Notes: generated by a model not told the origin, from the letters alone. Numbered from the stretch's first letter, positions 31,301 through 40,875 are shown. The stretch is DNA of 64,000 nt from Euglena gracilis (GCA_039621445.1 CP154954.1:38425703-38489702), one strand, 5' to 3'. Translations and numbers: made by a program.

Positions 31301-32969
31301 CATTTCGATAATTGGGCAAATCAGGCCTGATATTAGGCCAAAAATTGACCCAAACCCGACCTCGCCTGCGCAAAAAGTTTCCCGAGGTTCCAAAGGGAAA
31401 TGGGGGGTCCAAGGAGTGTGGCCTGGTCGGACGGCAGTGCCCGGTGGATCACACTGTTGAGCCCCAGGGAGGACAGTTGCTGACGTTCCCCGAAAAGTAC
31501 ATAACCCCCCCAAATATAAAGCCTCCCCCGGCTGTATGTGTGGACAGGATTTCAAGACCCTCAGGAGGGGGGCCTTTAAATTTGGGTGGTTTATTTTGTC
31601 GAGGAATCTCATTTTTCTGAACCGGGTACCAGGCGTCGCTCACGCCGAAGTCCCATCCCCCGGGGAGGGGGGCCAGCCAACTGCCTTTTCCCAGCCCTGG
31701 CCCCTCCATCAACTTTTACAACTTTTACAACTTTTAATTATTTTCCAGCTCCTCAACGGCAGCTGGACGGTAGCAGATTTTTGGCTTTCGGAGGCGCGAA
31801 AATGGGCAAAGAAAATAAAAAAAATGGGCAAAAAATGGGTCGGATTTGGGCTCCCTGTGACTGCGGACCGTTCTGCACTGCTGGTTTCTTCCTGACCTTT
31901 GTGAATTTGAGCAGCGTCTTTATGCATTTCGTTGCTGCAGGGATGGTACAACAAGTCCGAGTATGACAATGCTCGTGCGCAGCTCCAGGACTGGGGTGCT
32001 CCGTCGAAGTGGATGGCGTGGGGCCAGGCTTGGGGGACTGAGTGGCTGGGGTTGAGGCGGTGCTTCGGAAACATTCGACCAGAAGGCTGGCAGGGAAATG
32101 GACAACGAGCCAGAGAGGCCGTTTCCTGCGGTTACCAAGCCTGCACATGATCGCACCCCAAAGAGGACCAGTGATATAAGAGGTGCTCTCCTCATTCCCT
32201 GGCTTGAAAGGAAGTGAAATGTCTGTCCCACTTTTCCCCCCACTGCATCAGAAGACCACACACATCATGGGTGCCAACCACAAGGAAGTATTGTTCTAAA
32301 TACAATTTTTCATAACCCACATCATTTGTGGTGATTGCAATATATTTTTTGGGGGGGTGTTCTTGTTTGTGAATTTCAATATCGTAATTTCAACATGTAA
32401 TTTCAACAATTTCTGAGACATCTTGTTTTTGTGTGGTTTTTTGTTGTTGGTTCACCCCAAGTGCATTTCTGCTGAGCCCTTGGTTGCTGCTGAGAAACCC
32501 TGTTTGAGGGCACCCGTTTCAGGTTTCCGCAGCCTTTCTGGATGAAATCAACGGCATGCATCGTGGGTCGTCAAAGAGACTCAAAGTGCAGAATGAGAAA
32601 CCAGAAATGCACCATCCTCTGTCAGGGATGTCTGACGGCCAACTGAAGGGTACCATGATGGAGAAGGTGTTCAAGTATACTTACAATTTCCACAAGAAGG
32701 ATTGGTTGAAGTCAGTTTGCCCAGGACCTGCCCTGTGGGGAAGTTTCCATTTGGGGTCAGTTCATGGAGGTGGGGGGAGTCAGGTGACAATAATAATAAC
32801 TTTGCGAAAACGGCCCTGAAGGCCTCTCACAGCAATGACCAACACTGCAATCTGTGGAAAAGCTTGTTCAAGGTATGATGATGGTGGTACAGGACAGCTT
32901 CCATTTGATATTTGATGCGAGTTTTGGTCAAGGTTTGTTCGTTTGGGGGAGGGGTTTCTATTTGGCAAT

Positions 32970-33004
<35 letters not shown>

Positions 33005-33680
33005 ATATGTATATATATTGTCAGAATCAATTTATCCATGCCAATTCCTGCAGTAAATTATAACAAATGAGCAAAAACAATCCTGAAAATACAGAAGAAT
33101 GGTGGAGTTTCCAAAAATGCCCAGGGATGGTCAATGGAGGTATCCCAATGGAATTTGATGCAATCTTGTCAGCAAGTTGTGAAGCAAGTCATGAGGTAAG
33201 AAGAGAAAGTTGAGGATGCACAAGAAAGTGTATTTAGAATAATAATAAAAGTCCCCAAGGAAAATTTTCAGGGGAGAAAATCCAAAGGAAGAGCAAGTCC
33301 CAAAAAAAAAAACCCTGTCCTCTGTTGAAGAGTTTTTTTCAACCTTTGGCGGGGTTCGTTACAAAGACTATCCCACACCATCCCTCCAGATCCCCAGGTG
33401 GGTGAGAAGTGAGGCCCAGTTCGGAATCAATGGGATCGGCTTGAATCACGTTTTGGTGGACTGGCAGGAGGCAAGATGGCTTTTCACATTTTTCCATTGC
33501 CTTCTTGTTGGAGCTCATCTTTTGAAGTGTTTTGGAAGAATGAACCTGGAATGGCAATTTGCACCTGGGCCCTGTTATTGTCTGATCACCATGGAAGCAA
33601 AGGCTTTCGACGAAGGAGCGATGAGATTATGCTACCGCATGACGGATTGGACAAAACCAGAAGGAGAGAGAGAATATGTG
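14245..33680 (+). CDS. FHA-domain protein with probable alpha-kinase domain (8 exons traced, 3' end not found)
   Basis: Joining 14245-14354, 21994-22064, 22446-22554, 25239-25296, 30077-30157, 31941-31995, 32533-32710 and 33539-33680 keeps one frame of 268 residues. Residues about 28-116 form a complete FHA domain: LRLGR (Gly35, Arg36), SRKH (57-60), [13 protein letters not shown] (69-81, Asn79) and GDVITFG, ending YTFE. FHA domains bind phosphothreonine. Residues 117-215 are charged and partly coiled-coil. Residues 236-255 ([20 protein letters not shown]) match the start of alpha-kinase domains (pF-x-x-GAMR-x-C-YR) of the eEF2K/myosin-heavy-chain-kinase type. The remaining kinase exons should lie downstream but I could not place them. 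Intron 2's 5' site is not GT by the homology-preferred join. Confidence 0.6.
15030..15082. repeat. degenerate telomere-like CCCTAA tract
   Basis: Repeated CCCTAACCC/CCCTATCCC words with C-to-T variants. It is interstitial, not a chromosome end. Confidence 0.7.
15566..15834. repeat. degenerate telomere-like CCCTAA array
   Basis: About 270 bp of CCCTAA, CCCTAT and CCCAAA hexamers with many point changes, consistent with an old (TTAGGG)n array. The same hexamers recur briefly near 40360, 40570, 44010, 44145 and 59565. Confidence 0.8.
16267..16326. repeat. (CA)n microsatellite
   Basis: Around 25-28 CA units with single-base breaks, in intron 1 of the FHA gene. Confidence 0.9.
16345..16720. repeat. 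T-rich GCGCATTTTT degenerate repeat
   Basis: Irregular repetition of CGCATTTTTTT and GCGCATTTTTGC words. Lys/Asn-rich minus frames and Phe-rich plus frames are composition artefacts. Similar words recur at 35510-35860 and, inverted, at 59400-59520. Confidence 0.7.
16989..17092. repeat. perfect hairpin, 43-bp stem, 18-nt loop
   Basis: Left arm 16989-17031 (AAAAATCGACCGACACTAAC...) is exactly complementary to 17050-17092. The loop CGAGCGAGCGAAGCGAGC is itself repetitive. The arm shares ATCGACCGACACTAAC with the 32-bp tandem array at 17203. Confidence 0.95.
17203..17330. repeat. 32-bp tandem repeat array (GGGCGCCTGAATGG...)
   Basis: Four units of 32 bp, each containing CGCCTGAATGGAAATCGACC and then RACAYWAAC, with a few substitutions. 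A second array of the same unit is at 19973-20095. Confidence 0.9.
17585..17705. repeat. perfect palindrome, 59-bp stem, 3-nt loop
   Basis: 17585-17643 and 17647-17705 are exact reverse complements around GAA. The stem holds GACGCCGGTTCTGTCC and CGGCGTTCCAAACGCCGG. Fragments of the same GGACAGAACCGGCGTC word follow at 17730-17752, 18414-18455 and 19447-19525. Confidence 0.95.
17815..18260. repeat. two diverged copies of a unit with CTCGATCGAAAGCTCTTTTC
   Basis: Segments near 17836-17930 and 18130-18225 share GATCGCGAG, then TTTCTGGCTG-like and ACCCCTCGATCGAAAGCTCT words at an offset of about 293 bp. A third, weaker copy lies near 19640-19720. The frame running through both is not supported as a gene. 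Confidence 0.6.
18460..18569. repeat. imperfect hairpin (CCGGACACACCGTGTGTCCGG core), copy A
   Basis: Two arms of about 53 bp around GAA, starting ACAAAAATCGTCCA, with three mismatches or indels. Each arm contains a smaller palindrome, GGACACACCGTGTGTCC. An almost identical copy is at 23926-24035. Confidence 0.9.
18668..18748. repeat. palindrome, 40-bp arms, 1-nt centre
   Basis: TTTTCAGTTCACGATGACAC (18668) pairs with 18709-18748 with one mismatch. It contains GACACACACTGTGTCTCGTG, the word reused in the array at 19341-19440. Confidence 0.9.
18836..19264 (+). CDS. unknown conserved protein, family member A (frameshifted C-terminus)
   Basis: A true ATG follows a T-rich tract. The 142 residues start [20 protein letters not shown], then [60 protein letters not shown] and [12 protein letters not shown]. 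An extra G after QQRR shifts the frame relative to copy B, so the C-terminus here is probably wrong. The middle helix pattern (F..VC..L....DL..FF.AW) loosely recalls the N-terminal core-binding domain of tyrosine recombinases, but no catalytic domain is present. Function unknown. It lies inside the hairpin-bounded unit in intron 1 of the FHA gene. Confidence 0.5.
   Translation: MKKTANSVDRMLPRPPKPDEFVATLEKYLVDLQKGPAVDPIHGTLLANVLEEKPKGTAIAERVAVTRLLEFQQVCKHLNAQYEDLDGFFSAWAGWVIDPRYLFDEATLINQAEQQRRGTVWHHIQFRDIPVPSQLLQLTVVR
19341..19530. repeat. cluster of inverted CCACGAGACACAGTGTGTGTC words
   Basis: At least three copies of CAGTCCACGAGACACAGTG in alternating orientation, then a GGACAGAACCGGCGTCC stem-loop (19450-19500). 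Matches 25048-25150 and the palindrome at 18668. Confidence 0.85.
19973..20095. repeat. 32-bp tandem repeat array, second locus
   Basis: Four units of the 17203 repeat (GGGCGCCTGAATGGAAATCG), here followed mostly by ACTGACATAAAC. Confidence 0.9.
20207..20318. repeat. two-tier hairpin, 38-bp outer stem
   Basis: 20207-20244 is exactly complementary to 20281-20318 (ACAAATTGTGGCTGAGCCCA...). An inner 11-bp GC stem around GAA is set off by a 9-nt bulge. The outer arm ends CCTGAAAACG, and GAAAACGTG recurs in the arrays that follow. Confidence 0.95.
20325..20398. repeat. 32-bp tandem units (CACAGATGCC...TTGAAAACGTG), array 1
   Basis: Two to three units alternating ATGCCTTAATTGAAAACGTG and ATGCCCTCATTGAAAACGTG, just upstream of unknown gene member C. 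Confidence 0.9.
20427..20955 (+). pseudogene. unknown family member C, broken, with PHD-like finger
   Basis: ATG at 20427 opens [20 protein letters not shown], clearly related to members A and B. After about 50 residues the frame is lost, but other frames continue the homology: [34 protein letters not shown] and [15 protein letters not shown], then [18 protein letters not shown]. The last part has C-x2-C-x4-H-x2-C spacing as in the second half of a PHD or related zinc finger. At least three shifts or stops make it a pseudogene. It shows the full family ends in a Cys/His finger. Confidence 0.5.
21122..21285. repeat. 32-bp tandem units (TTGCCACAGATGCCCTCATT), array 2
   Basis: Five units, alternating the two variants seen at 20325. 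This is not CRISPR: unit and spacer are the same repeat and the context is intronic eukaryotic DNA. Confidence 0.9.
21300..21993. other. end of FHA intron 1, no gene
   Basis: G/C homopolymer runs and unique-looking sequence. The last 40 bp form a good polypyrimidine tract with CCCTCACAG acceptor at 21993. Confidence 0.5.
21994..22064 (+). CDS. FHA gene exon 2 (SRKH motif)
   Basis: The acceptor CCCCCTCACAG is followed by A then [23 protein letters not shown]. This holds the central FHA Ser-Arg-x-His. The 3' limit is set by homology so that KH joins ATIKKV of exon 3. No GT is available there; the nearest GT is at 22074. Confidence 0.65.
22446..22554 (+). CDS. FHA gene exon 3 (STNG motif)
   Basis: Codes [20 protein letters not shown], then [16 protein letters not shown]. 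It has the Asn of STNG that contacts the phosphopeptide backbone in FHA domains. Acceptor TTGCAAG, donor AA|GTGTGT at 22555. Confidence 0.8.
22555..23921. other. FHA intron 3, first part: G/C-run repeats and ACCAGTCAGTCAC family
   Basis: Contains ACCAGTCAGTCACCCATTTT-like words (22866, 22893, 23080), long C or G runs, and duplicated TTGGCCCTCCTTATTTTNCA segments (22760 and 23252). No gene is supported. Confidence 0.6.
23509..23546. repeat. perfect 38-bp palindrome
   Basis: ATTGGTGGTCGGAGCGACT and its exact reverse complement abut with no loop. Confidence 0.95.
23926..24035. repeat. imperfect hairpin, copy B
   Basis: Nearly identical to 18460-18569; the loop base is A instead of G (GCCAAAGGC). 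Confidence 0.9.
24547..25100 (+). CDS. unknown conserved protein, family member B (best copy)
   Basis: The ATG frame matches member A over about 115 residues ([12 protein letters not shown]..., INQAEQQRR), then continues [40 protein letters not shown] and ISGKHL, where HCIRC aligns with the VCDAC finger of member C. The frame stays open to 25356, running through the hairpin words and into FHA exon 4, but homology to the family ends near 25050. No known domain except the possible zinc finger. Expression as a separate gene is unproven. Confidence 0.5.
25239..25296 (+). CDS. FHA gene exon 4 (last FHA strands)
   Basis: Acceptor CCCTCCTACAG, then [23 protein letters not shown], donor GTGTGT. L/K-DGD-x-I-x-FG...Y-x-F is the terminal strand pair of FHA domains. 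Confidence 0.8.
27038..27124. repeat. GCCGACCGCR 10-bp tandem repeat, locus 1
   Basis: Irregular copies of GCCGACCGCGG and GCCGACCGCAG. The same unit recurs at 28293-28344. Confidence 0.85.
27225..28215. repeat. TTTTGGCCA repeats switching to TGGCCAAAA on one strand
   Basis: From 27225 to about 27860 the plus strand reads TTTTGGCCACTTTT-like words. From about 27880 to 28215 it reads AAAGTGGCCAAAAG-like words. The change of strand bias makes a long imperfect inverted repeat. The Lys/Gln-rich frame at 27939-28367 is a repeat artefact. Confidence 0.75.
28293..28344. repeat. GCCGACCGCR tandem repeat, locus 2
   Basis: Five to six units of the 27038 repeat. Confidence 0.85.
30077..30157 (+). CDS. 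FHA gene exon 5 (coiled-coil segment)
   Basis: Acceptor TTTTTCAACAG and donor GTATGA bound 27 codons in the expected phase: [20 protein letters not shown], then LKKLADD. It is charged and helical. Confidence 0.6.
30158..31940. other. FHA intron 5: no supported gene
   Basis: T-rich and G/C-run sequence, including a CCTTGGTTTGG...ACCAAGG stem near 30880-30905. Confidence 0.6.
31941..31995 (+). CDS. FHA gene exon 6 (end uncertain)
   Basis: Acceptor GTTGCTGCAG, then [18 protein letters not shown]. Two donors fit the phase of exon 7: GTGCTC at 31996 or GTGCGC at 31975. Confidence 0.5.
32533..32710 (+). CDS. FHA gene exon 7
   Basis: Acceptor GTTTCCGCAG and donor GTCAGT. It codes [40 protein letters not shown] and [20 protein letters not shown]. 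It is a linker between the FHA and the kinase-like part, with no recognised domain. Confidence 0.5.
32967..33002. repeat. (CA)n microsatellite
   Basis: About 17 CA units in intron 7. Confidence 0.9.
33539..33680 (+). CDS. FHA gene exon 8 (alpha-kinase N-terminal motif)
   Basis: Codes [34 protein letters not shown] and [13 protein letters not shown], with donor GTGTGT at 33681. The F-x-x-GAMR-x-C-(F/Y)-R pattern opens the alpha-kinase domain of eEF2 kinase and myosin heavy chain kinases. YV should lead into the A-K-R/K strand with the ATP lysine in the next exon, which I could not find with certainty. Confidence 0.55.
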
Positions 33681-33867
33681 GTGTGTCCATGTGCCATGGC
33701 CCCCCCAATACCCCCTAGGACCCCCCCCCCCGGGGCTCGCTTGCCGTGGAGTTCCAGGAGCCTTCGGCGATTGTGCGGGGTCACCGTGTTCACCACACTA
33801 CTCAAGAGCCTTAAATATTGACCACTGCGAGGTGCCAGTCAACAAGGGTTCAGCTGTGCTGCCGTTT

Positions 33868-34537
<670 letters not shown>

Positions 34538-34731
34538 CACCAGCCTGTTTTTTAAGGTGGTGCCAACCCCACCCCGGGGGTGGTGCCTGCCTGGGCAGGC
34601 CCCCCAAGGCACTCCCGATCCGCCCCCCCCCCCCCCGGGGGAGGCCCCCAGGCAAAAAAGCCCCATCACAATCCCCGGTGTCTTTTTCACCTGGGAGCCA
34701 AAAGTGGCCTTTTTTCAAAGGAATTTGCCTG

Positions 34732-34782
34732 GGCGCAGGCTGAAATCCGACCCCCTGAGGGGGTCGGATTTCAGCCTGCGCC
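34732..34782. repeat. perfect hairpin, 24-bp stem, 3-nt loop
   Basis: GGCGCAGGCTGAAATCCGAC... (34732-34755) pairs exactly with 34759-34782. Confidence 0.95.
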
Positions 34783-36694
34783 ACGCACATTCCTTCGGAC
34801 CCCCCTCTCCCCCCGGGGTTGGTAAAAAAAAAACAGCCTGGCACGCACGCACACACGCACACACAACACCCCCAGACCCCCCCAGTCTCAAAACCTCATT
34901 ATATCTGGGTGTTTTTATTTTTTTGAGACTCCTTCTGGGTCTTTGCATAGAGCATAGAGCACTGTCCCCCGACGATCCAGGACCCCTCCCCCCCAGCAAT
35001 TGGTCCTGGTGGGGTCAAAAGGGCCATAAGTGGTGTCCATGTGGGTGACTTTTGAAATGAATTGAAATGATTTCAAATAAGATGCAATTAAATTGATGCA
35101 TGTAGATCCGTGGCCTCGATGTTGATTTGTCCCCAAAGAGAAACACATAGCAGCCCCACACCTCTGCCCCCCCCCCCCCGGGATGAAACTGTGTGACCTG
35201 GGGGTGGGTTACACGGATTGCACAAATCGCCGCTTTTACCACCATTTTGGATGAGGTTTTTGGTTTCATATAGGAATCAGGATTAGGATTATGATTTTCA
35301 TCCCTGTTTTGGGCGCTTTTTTTGACAAAATTAGGTTAAATTCGACGTAACTTTTCGTCCAACTACAGCTGAAATTTCCGGCCTAATTTAGGCCTAAAAC
35401 TCAAGAGGACCAAACCCCCGATTCCCAGGTTCCATCACCGGATTACTCTGAAATTCAGGGGTGCCAATGTGGTTGATGCAGGGGGGGGGGAATGCAACTT
35501 GCATAATTTGCTTTTTTTGCATAATCAGGTTTTCCCGAAATTTGCATTTTTTTGCATTTTTTTCATAAAATATTTTGCCCTGGAAAAAAAATTTGTATTT
35601 GGTTGCCGTATGTTTGGATTTTTTTTGCATTTTTTTGCATTTTTTTGATAAAATATTTTGCCCTTGAAAAAAATTTTGTAGTTGGTTGGCATATGTTTGG
35701 ATTTTTTTGGATTTTTTTTGGATTTTTTTGCATAAAATATTTTGCCCTGGAGAATTTTTTTTTATTTTAGGCAGCAAAGCTCTGTCATATTCCAGCTTTT
35801 TCTCAAGGTTTTCATGCAAGTTGCATTTTTTTGCATTTTTTTTGCATTTTTTTGCATTTCTTTGACTTGCATAATTTGAAGGGCCAAGTTGCATTTCCCC
35901 CCCCTGTTGATGTCAATGTTGGGGTTAGAATTAGGTTTGAGGTTTGGGGGGGTCTGACTACCCCCTCCCCTCAGAACGCCTCTGGCCCCAGAGGTATGGG
36001 GCCGCAAGACATGCTCTGTGTTGGATAGCAAGTATTGCAGTAAATATGACAACAATAAATTAGAGGAGGTGCCCTGCAATTGATTTTCCAATCAGGGGTT
36101 TTCTCAAGGACTCCAGAAGAAGGGTCCATCTGGCCGGCTGTAAAAGGTGCTGGCTGGAAGCAGGCTTGTGCTTAGTCGGGTGCCTACCCCAAGGGGGGGT
36201 GCTAGGGGCAGGCACCCATAGCACCCGATCCGATCCCCCCCAGGGGGGGTAGGGTTTTGGGGGTGCCTGCCCCTAGCAGGCACCCCCCTCCGACTTAGGC
36301 GGCCTAATTCGCATTTAAGCTTTTTTTTCTTGCACTTTATTTTTTGCACTTGCGCAAATTTACGAATTTTTTGATCCTTCTTTGATTCGGCTGTGAAGGT
36401 CAGGGGAGTTTGAAAACACGTTGACAAGAGAGTGCAAAAGATGAGAAAAATTCTGATTTTGGCAGTATGACCCCCGGGACTTTGGCAAAAAATGGTGTTT
36501 TTGGGGTGTCCCAAAATGGACTTCGTACGTCAGTGTGGCATCGAATGAAGAATGGGCACAATTGACGGAAACTTTCATCATACCTTCACAAACATGTGAA
36601 ATGGATGCGTTGAATGAATCCAGCCATCCCTCCATCCCCCCCATCAGGGACATATGAATGAGGATGATGTATGGATGACCCTGGGGGGGTGGGA

Positions 36695-36962
36695 ACATGC
36701 CATTGCTTACCAACCACGGGGGGGGGGGGTCACTTTCCTTTCAAAAACCAGCCAATCAATCTCACTTTCACTTTGTCAATGGATTCTGGCCAAACACCCC
36801 CCAAATTTTGGTGCCTTCGGTGCCAGGTGGCCACCTTCAGCCATTCCTGGCCAACCCAGGGGGGGGGGGGGTCCAAAAACCATTCAGCCACTCTGCAAAA
36901 ACCAGTCAGTCGCCTCCAAGGGGGGGGGGGTCAGACACAACTTAAGTAATGGTATGGTTGGG
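36695..36962. mobile_element. MITE-like element with ACCAGTCAGTC motifs
   Basis: The ends, ACATGCCATTGCTTACC and the complement of AAGTAATGGTATGG, are inverted copies with two mismatches. The interior has AAAAACCAGYCA words and G runs, as in 52650-52952. Non-coding. Confidence 0.5.
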
Positions 36963-37204
36963 ACAAGGGATGTTTTCAGACGGGGGGAGGGAGCACTGCC
37001 CAGGGGATGCTCCCACCCCCCAGGGGGTGCTCTCACCCCGGAGGGGGTCGTCCAGGGCAGACATTGGGGGATAAAAAATTTTTCCGGTGTCAAAAATGCG
37101 TTCCCCTCACTTATTTGCATCAAGGTGGGTCTTGATCTGGGGTCTGAGAAAATCGAGATTCTTGAGGAATCCCCCCTCGAGATTGCTGAGAAAGGGAGAT
37201 TTTT

Positions 37205-37440
37205 CGAGCTTATCCCCAAAAAATGGCAAAAAATGGTCAAAAATGGTCAAAATGGCCAAATGTGGCCAAAAAAGGCCAATAGTGGTCAAAAATAGCCAAA
37301 GGTGGGAAAAAAGGGTGCTAAAAAGTGACAAAGACAAAGCAGCAAAAAAATTGCCAAAGACAGCGAAAAGCAGCAAGAAGGAGCCAGAAGCAACAAACAC
37401 TGGCAAAAAATGGCCAAAAGTGGCCGAAAAATGGAAAGAT
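37205..37440. repeat. degenerate GGCCAAAAATGGTC repeat
   Basis: Same word family as 27225-28215; Lys-rich frames are artefacts. Confidence 0.6.
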
Positions 37441-37633
37441 TTTTGAGGGGCTTCAAAAAGTGCCCCACACTGCATTTTCACGCAAGTTTTCTCCCCCCGT
37501 ATTGACAAAGCAGATAATAACAACATGAGTTTTACGGTGCAAAACACATGTTCCCTAGTGCAAAGCAACTTCCCTGGTGCAAAGCGCTAGGGAGGATTTT
37601 CTTGGTACCAAGGGTAGCCCTCAGTAGGAGGGG

Positions 37634-37760
37634 AGGGGTGGTCCAGACCATTATTACCGATCCCGGGGGGTCACTTTCCACTTTCAAAAAACCAGTCATT
37701 CACTTTTCGGGAACCAGTCACCCACTTCCGCATCCCTACACCCAATTCTCCCCAGAGGGG
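37634..37760. repeat. partial MITE-like copy (GGTCCAGACCATTATTACCG)
   Basis: One end and the ACCAGTCATTCAC/ACCAGTCACCCAC motifs of the family at 52650-52952; the right end is not found. Confidence 0.4.
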
Positions 37761-37920
37761 TGAATGAAACGAGAACAAAAGGTGCGCGACGCCCCGGAAG
37801 CGGCGGGCATCGAGTGAGAACTCTAAAATTAAAAAAAAAAACATTGACCAGACTACCCTGAAATCAAATGTGAATAACTTCTGAAATATTTATGCGTGTG
37901 CAACTCCCCGGTGGCGTCAG

Positions 37921-37984
37921 AGAGATGAGAAATTCCGCACCGCACACTACAAGGCCGTGGTGCACTACATGTGGTTAGGCGAAG
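37921..37984 (+). CDS. possible further exon of the FHA/kinase gene
   Basis: Acceptor GTGGCGTCAG and donor GTCAGG bound RDEKFRTAHYKAVVHYMWLG plus E in a phase compatible with exon 8. I see no clear alpha-kinase motif in it, so this is tentative. Confidence 0.25.
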
Positions 37985-38328
37985 GTCAGGGGAAGAAGGC
38001 GGAAAAGGGCCAGCCTGGGTGTGCCCCATTCCCCGGTGCCAGAAGTGCAAAACAACGACGTGGTCCAATGACAGAACACCAACAACGAAGCAATGCAGAC
38101 ACCAAAAGAAAACCTCCACCCACCGGCGTCCTCCCACACATCAACAGTGACCCCTCGCGAGGGACCGCTGCGGGCCGACCCTGGGGTGAGGGGTGGGTGG
38201 GAATGGCCTTTGGGACACGGGTCAGCCTAGCCGCAGCCCGGGCATTTCGCCCGAAAGGGGACGGTGGCGTGTTCCTTCAAATGTTTCTACAAAACCAAAC
38301 CATAATAAGCCCCTCCCCCCCCATCCGA

Positions 38329-38392
38329 CAACAACAACAACAACAACAGCAGCAGCAGCAGCAGCAGCAGCTGCAGCAGCAACACAACAACA
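38329..38392. repeat. CAA/CAG trinucleotide repeat
   Basis: ACAACAACA followed by about ten CAG units and CAA interruptions; poly-Gln in one plus frame. Confidence 0.9.
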
Positions 38393-39670
38393 CCGCCCAT
38401 ATTTAAGACCCCCTGAAGGTGAGTGGTGGGAGAATTCACTGGAAATCCTATTTCCAGGCACAATAATGAAACTTCTGAGGTTCCTTTTTTCACACCAATT
38501 TCACATGGTACAAAGCGCCGATGGGGAAAATATACTTTTTGGAAATGAAATGATGGATTGGGTGGGGGGGGGGCAGGGTTGGCTGAAAACAAAAATAAAA
38601 AAACGTACCTCGAAAAGTTGGACCAGGGTCTGATTTGTGTTGTGAGAACTGTCTGATCTGTGTTGTATTGTGAGAACTGGCAAAATTTTGTTGTTGATAT
38701 CACCTCCCGGACCATCCCCCACCCGATGAGGAGCAGCAGAGAAGTGGGAGTGGTTGCCAGTCAAGTGACACTGTTGTTCAGGAAGCAGCCGGTGCCTCAC
38801 TGACTTTGAAGATGGCAATTGTGCGTGCTCAAATCAAAAGTCACAAATGCAGATGGTGGCTGAATAAAGCAAGGGCACAGCACCCTCCAAGAAGTTGCAT
38901 CCGAAGAATGGTTGAGAGAGTTGACCAGGAGTTGGGAAACACAAATGGCTCTGACGTTTCACAAGTTGAGCGCAAGTCAGCGACTCCGGGAGGGGCCTTC
39001 TTGAAAAATGGGGGGGGGGAGGGAAATGCGAGCATTTTGCCAGTGCTGAGACATTCAGGCGGGCATTCGAGGCGGTTGACCGCCGGGGACGGCCTGCCAC
39101 AGCCATGAAACGCCCGGGGCGGTATCGACAGGGGCAGGGCTCTGCCGCTGGGCAGGGGAAGGGGAGGATCAGAGGGGGCGGGAGAGGTGGGCCCCAGCGT
39201 GGGGCTCCAGGGGCTTGGATTTGGACCGCACCACGCAGGCCGTTGTCGGGGGGGGCGCGGGGGAGGTGTACTGTCGGCGGGAGGGGAGTGCTGTGGGGGG
39301 GGGGGGGGGAGAGGTAGTAACTTTTTTTTGGTGAGGGGGCGTTTGTGGGGGTTTGGCCCCAAACAGAAAACACATCAAACAATAATGGCCCTGCATCAAT
39401 ATGCACGAATTCCATCCGTGCTCGCATTTTTATGACTCGCACATGTTCTCAAATACAAAAATGCAAATATCACGACAACTGGAAACGATGTGTAAGAACG
39501 ATATTAAATAATCACCCATTTTGGGGTTCACTCTTGCAAGTTTTTTTTAAATGCGTCAATTTTGCTCAGGATTTTCATATTTACAGAAAAATTTTCGCTG
39601 AAAAATTGGCATTTGGCAATTCTTAGAACCTTTTTGTTTCCCATTTTCCTCACAGCACTTTGAGTGTGTT
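38393..39670. other. possible unassigned exons, unresolved
   Basis: A plus-frame stretch TLQEVASEEWLRELTRSWET (about 38880-38960) and another, ETFRRAFEAVDRRGRPATAM (about 39046-39110), look codon-like, but I cannot connect them to a gene or family. The G-rich 39110-39300 is low complexity. Confidence 0.25.
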
Positions 39671-40115
39671 GGTAGCTTAAGGACCCCCGGGGGGGGGGAC
39701 TGGCTAGCCAATCAGCTAGACACTGGAAAAAGTGGACTAGCTAGACCCCCCCGGGGGGGGGGGGGGGTCCGGGGGTCCCCCGGACTGGAAAATTTTTTCC
39801 CCCGGCGCTGTGCGCCGGAGGAAAAATGAGGTTTTTAACAGGTTTTTGGCTAATTTTGTTCCAAAAATTCCCAAAAATGGCCAAAAACGGGCATTTTGGG
39901 CCATTTTGGGGGGTCCCAAAAAAATTTTCGGCACTTCGCGCCGGTCACTGGAAAAAAAAATTTCCACTAGCTAGCCCTGCTAACAGACCCCCCCCCGGGG
40001 GGGGGGTCTGCTAGCAGCTAGCAGCTAGCAGACCCCCCCGGGGGGGGTCTGCTAGAAAACCCACTAGCCAAATTTGGACTAGCTGCAGTCCAGCCCCCCC
40101 GGGGGGGTACTGCAT
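39670..40115. repeat. cluster of CTAGC / CCCCCCGGGGGG inverted repeats
   Basis: Repeated AGCTAGCAGACCCCCC and GGGGGGTCTGCTAGC stems separated by short loops, plus TTCGCGCCGG-type words. It can form several adjacent hairpins. Confidence 0.8.
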
Positions 40116-40875
40116 TCCCTTAAGCAAAAGCCTGGTTGGTAGGGGACAAATTAAAATTCGGAGGGGGTGGAGGAAAATGCAGGGCAAATCATATAACCCC
40201 CCAAAAGACATCCCCCAGGCCGAGGCTCCACAAATATATGCATATTGCAGCTCCCACCCATATGCCCCCCCTTGGGGGCCATACGGTTGGATGATCAAAG
40301 GGGGGGTCATACGATGGGACCCAGGTCCGACTTTCCCGAAAAGTCGGTGTTATTGTTTGGGTTAGGGTCACGACTGGACCGCCGTAGGGGAACTATTGTA
40401 AAGAATTTAGGACAGGTTAGGCTGCGTTCCGGACGAATTTTTGGGGAACTTGGGCCGAATTTCAGGCATTTTGGAGGCAAACAAGTGACCAAAAAAATCT
40501 TCCCACAACGGGACCCTAACTTCCGGCCGAACTTGGTCCCCAAAAAGAGCCAAGTTTCGGCGCGCTATCCGAACCCTAACCCTATTCCTAAAAATGAGAG
40601 CCCACTCTCCCCGAATCCTCCGACAATCGCCGGAAACTGCGCGCTTCCCTGGCGCCGCTCTCCTCCTTTATGCCCATTTAGGAGTATCCAAATCGGTCCC
40701 CCCCTTCCAGGGTACAGTGCGGCTAAAAACTACGGAAGACAGAAACTTGGGCAAAATACCCAAATTTTGCCATATTTTTCTCTCTCGTAATTTTCTCACT
40801 CCGTCGGTTTCCGACGCCCTCTTCCAGCCCACTTCCGCTTTGTGCCCAAAAGAACACAATACTCATCCCAATTGA

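Larger units (their letters stand above)
34536..37920. other. repeat-rich spacer, no supported gene
   Basis: Contains the hairpin at 34732, T-rich GCATTTTTT repeats (35510-35860), G/C-run stems (36170-36300), and a MITE-like element (36695-36962). Minus frames from 35394 to 36091 are low-complexity Lys/Asn shadows. Confidence 0.6.

Noticed and set aside
37957-38406. 149-aa plus frame ending in poly-Gln as a protein
   Set aside because: The Gln run is a CAA/CAG microsatellite and the rest has no conserved feature; only the first 64 bp remain as a weak exon candidate.
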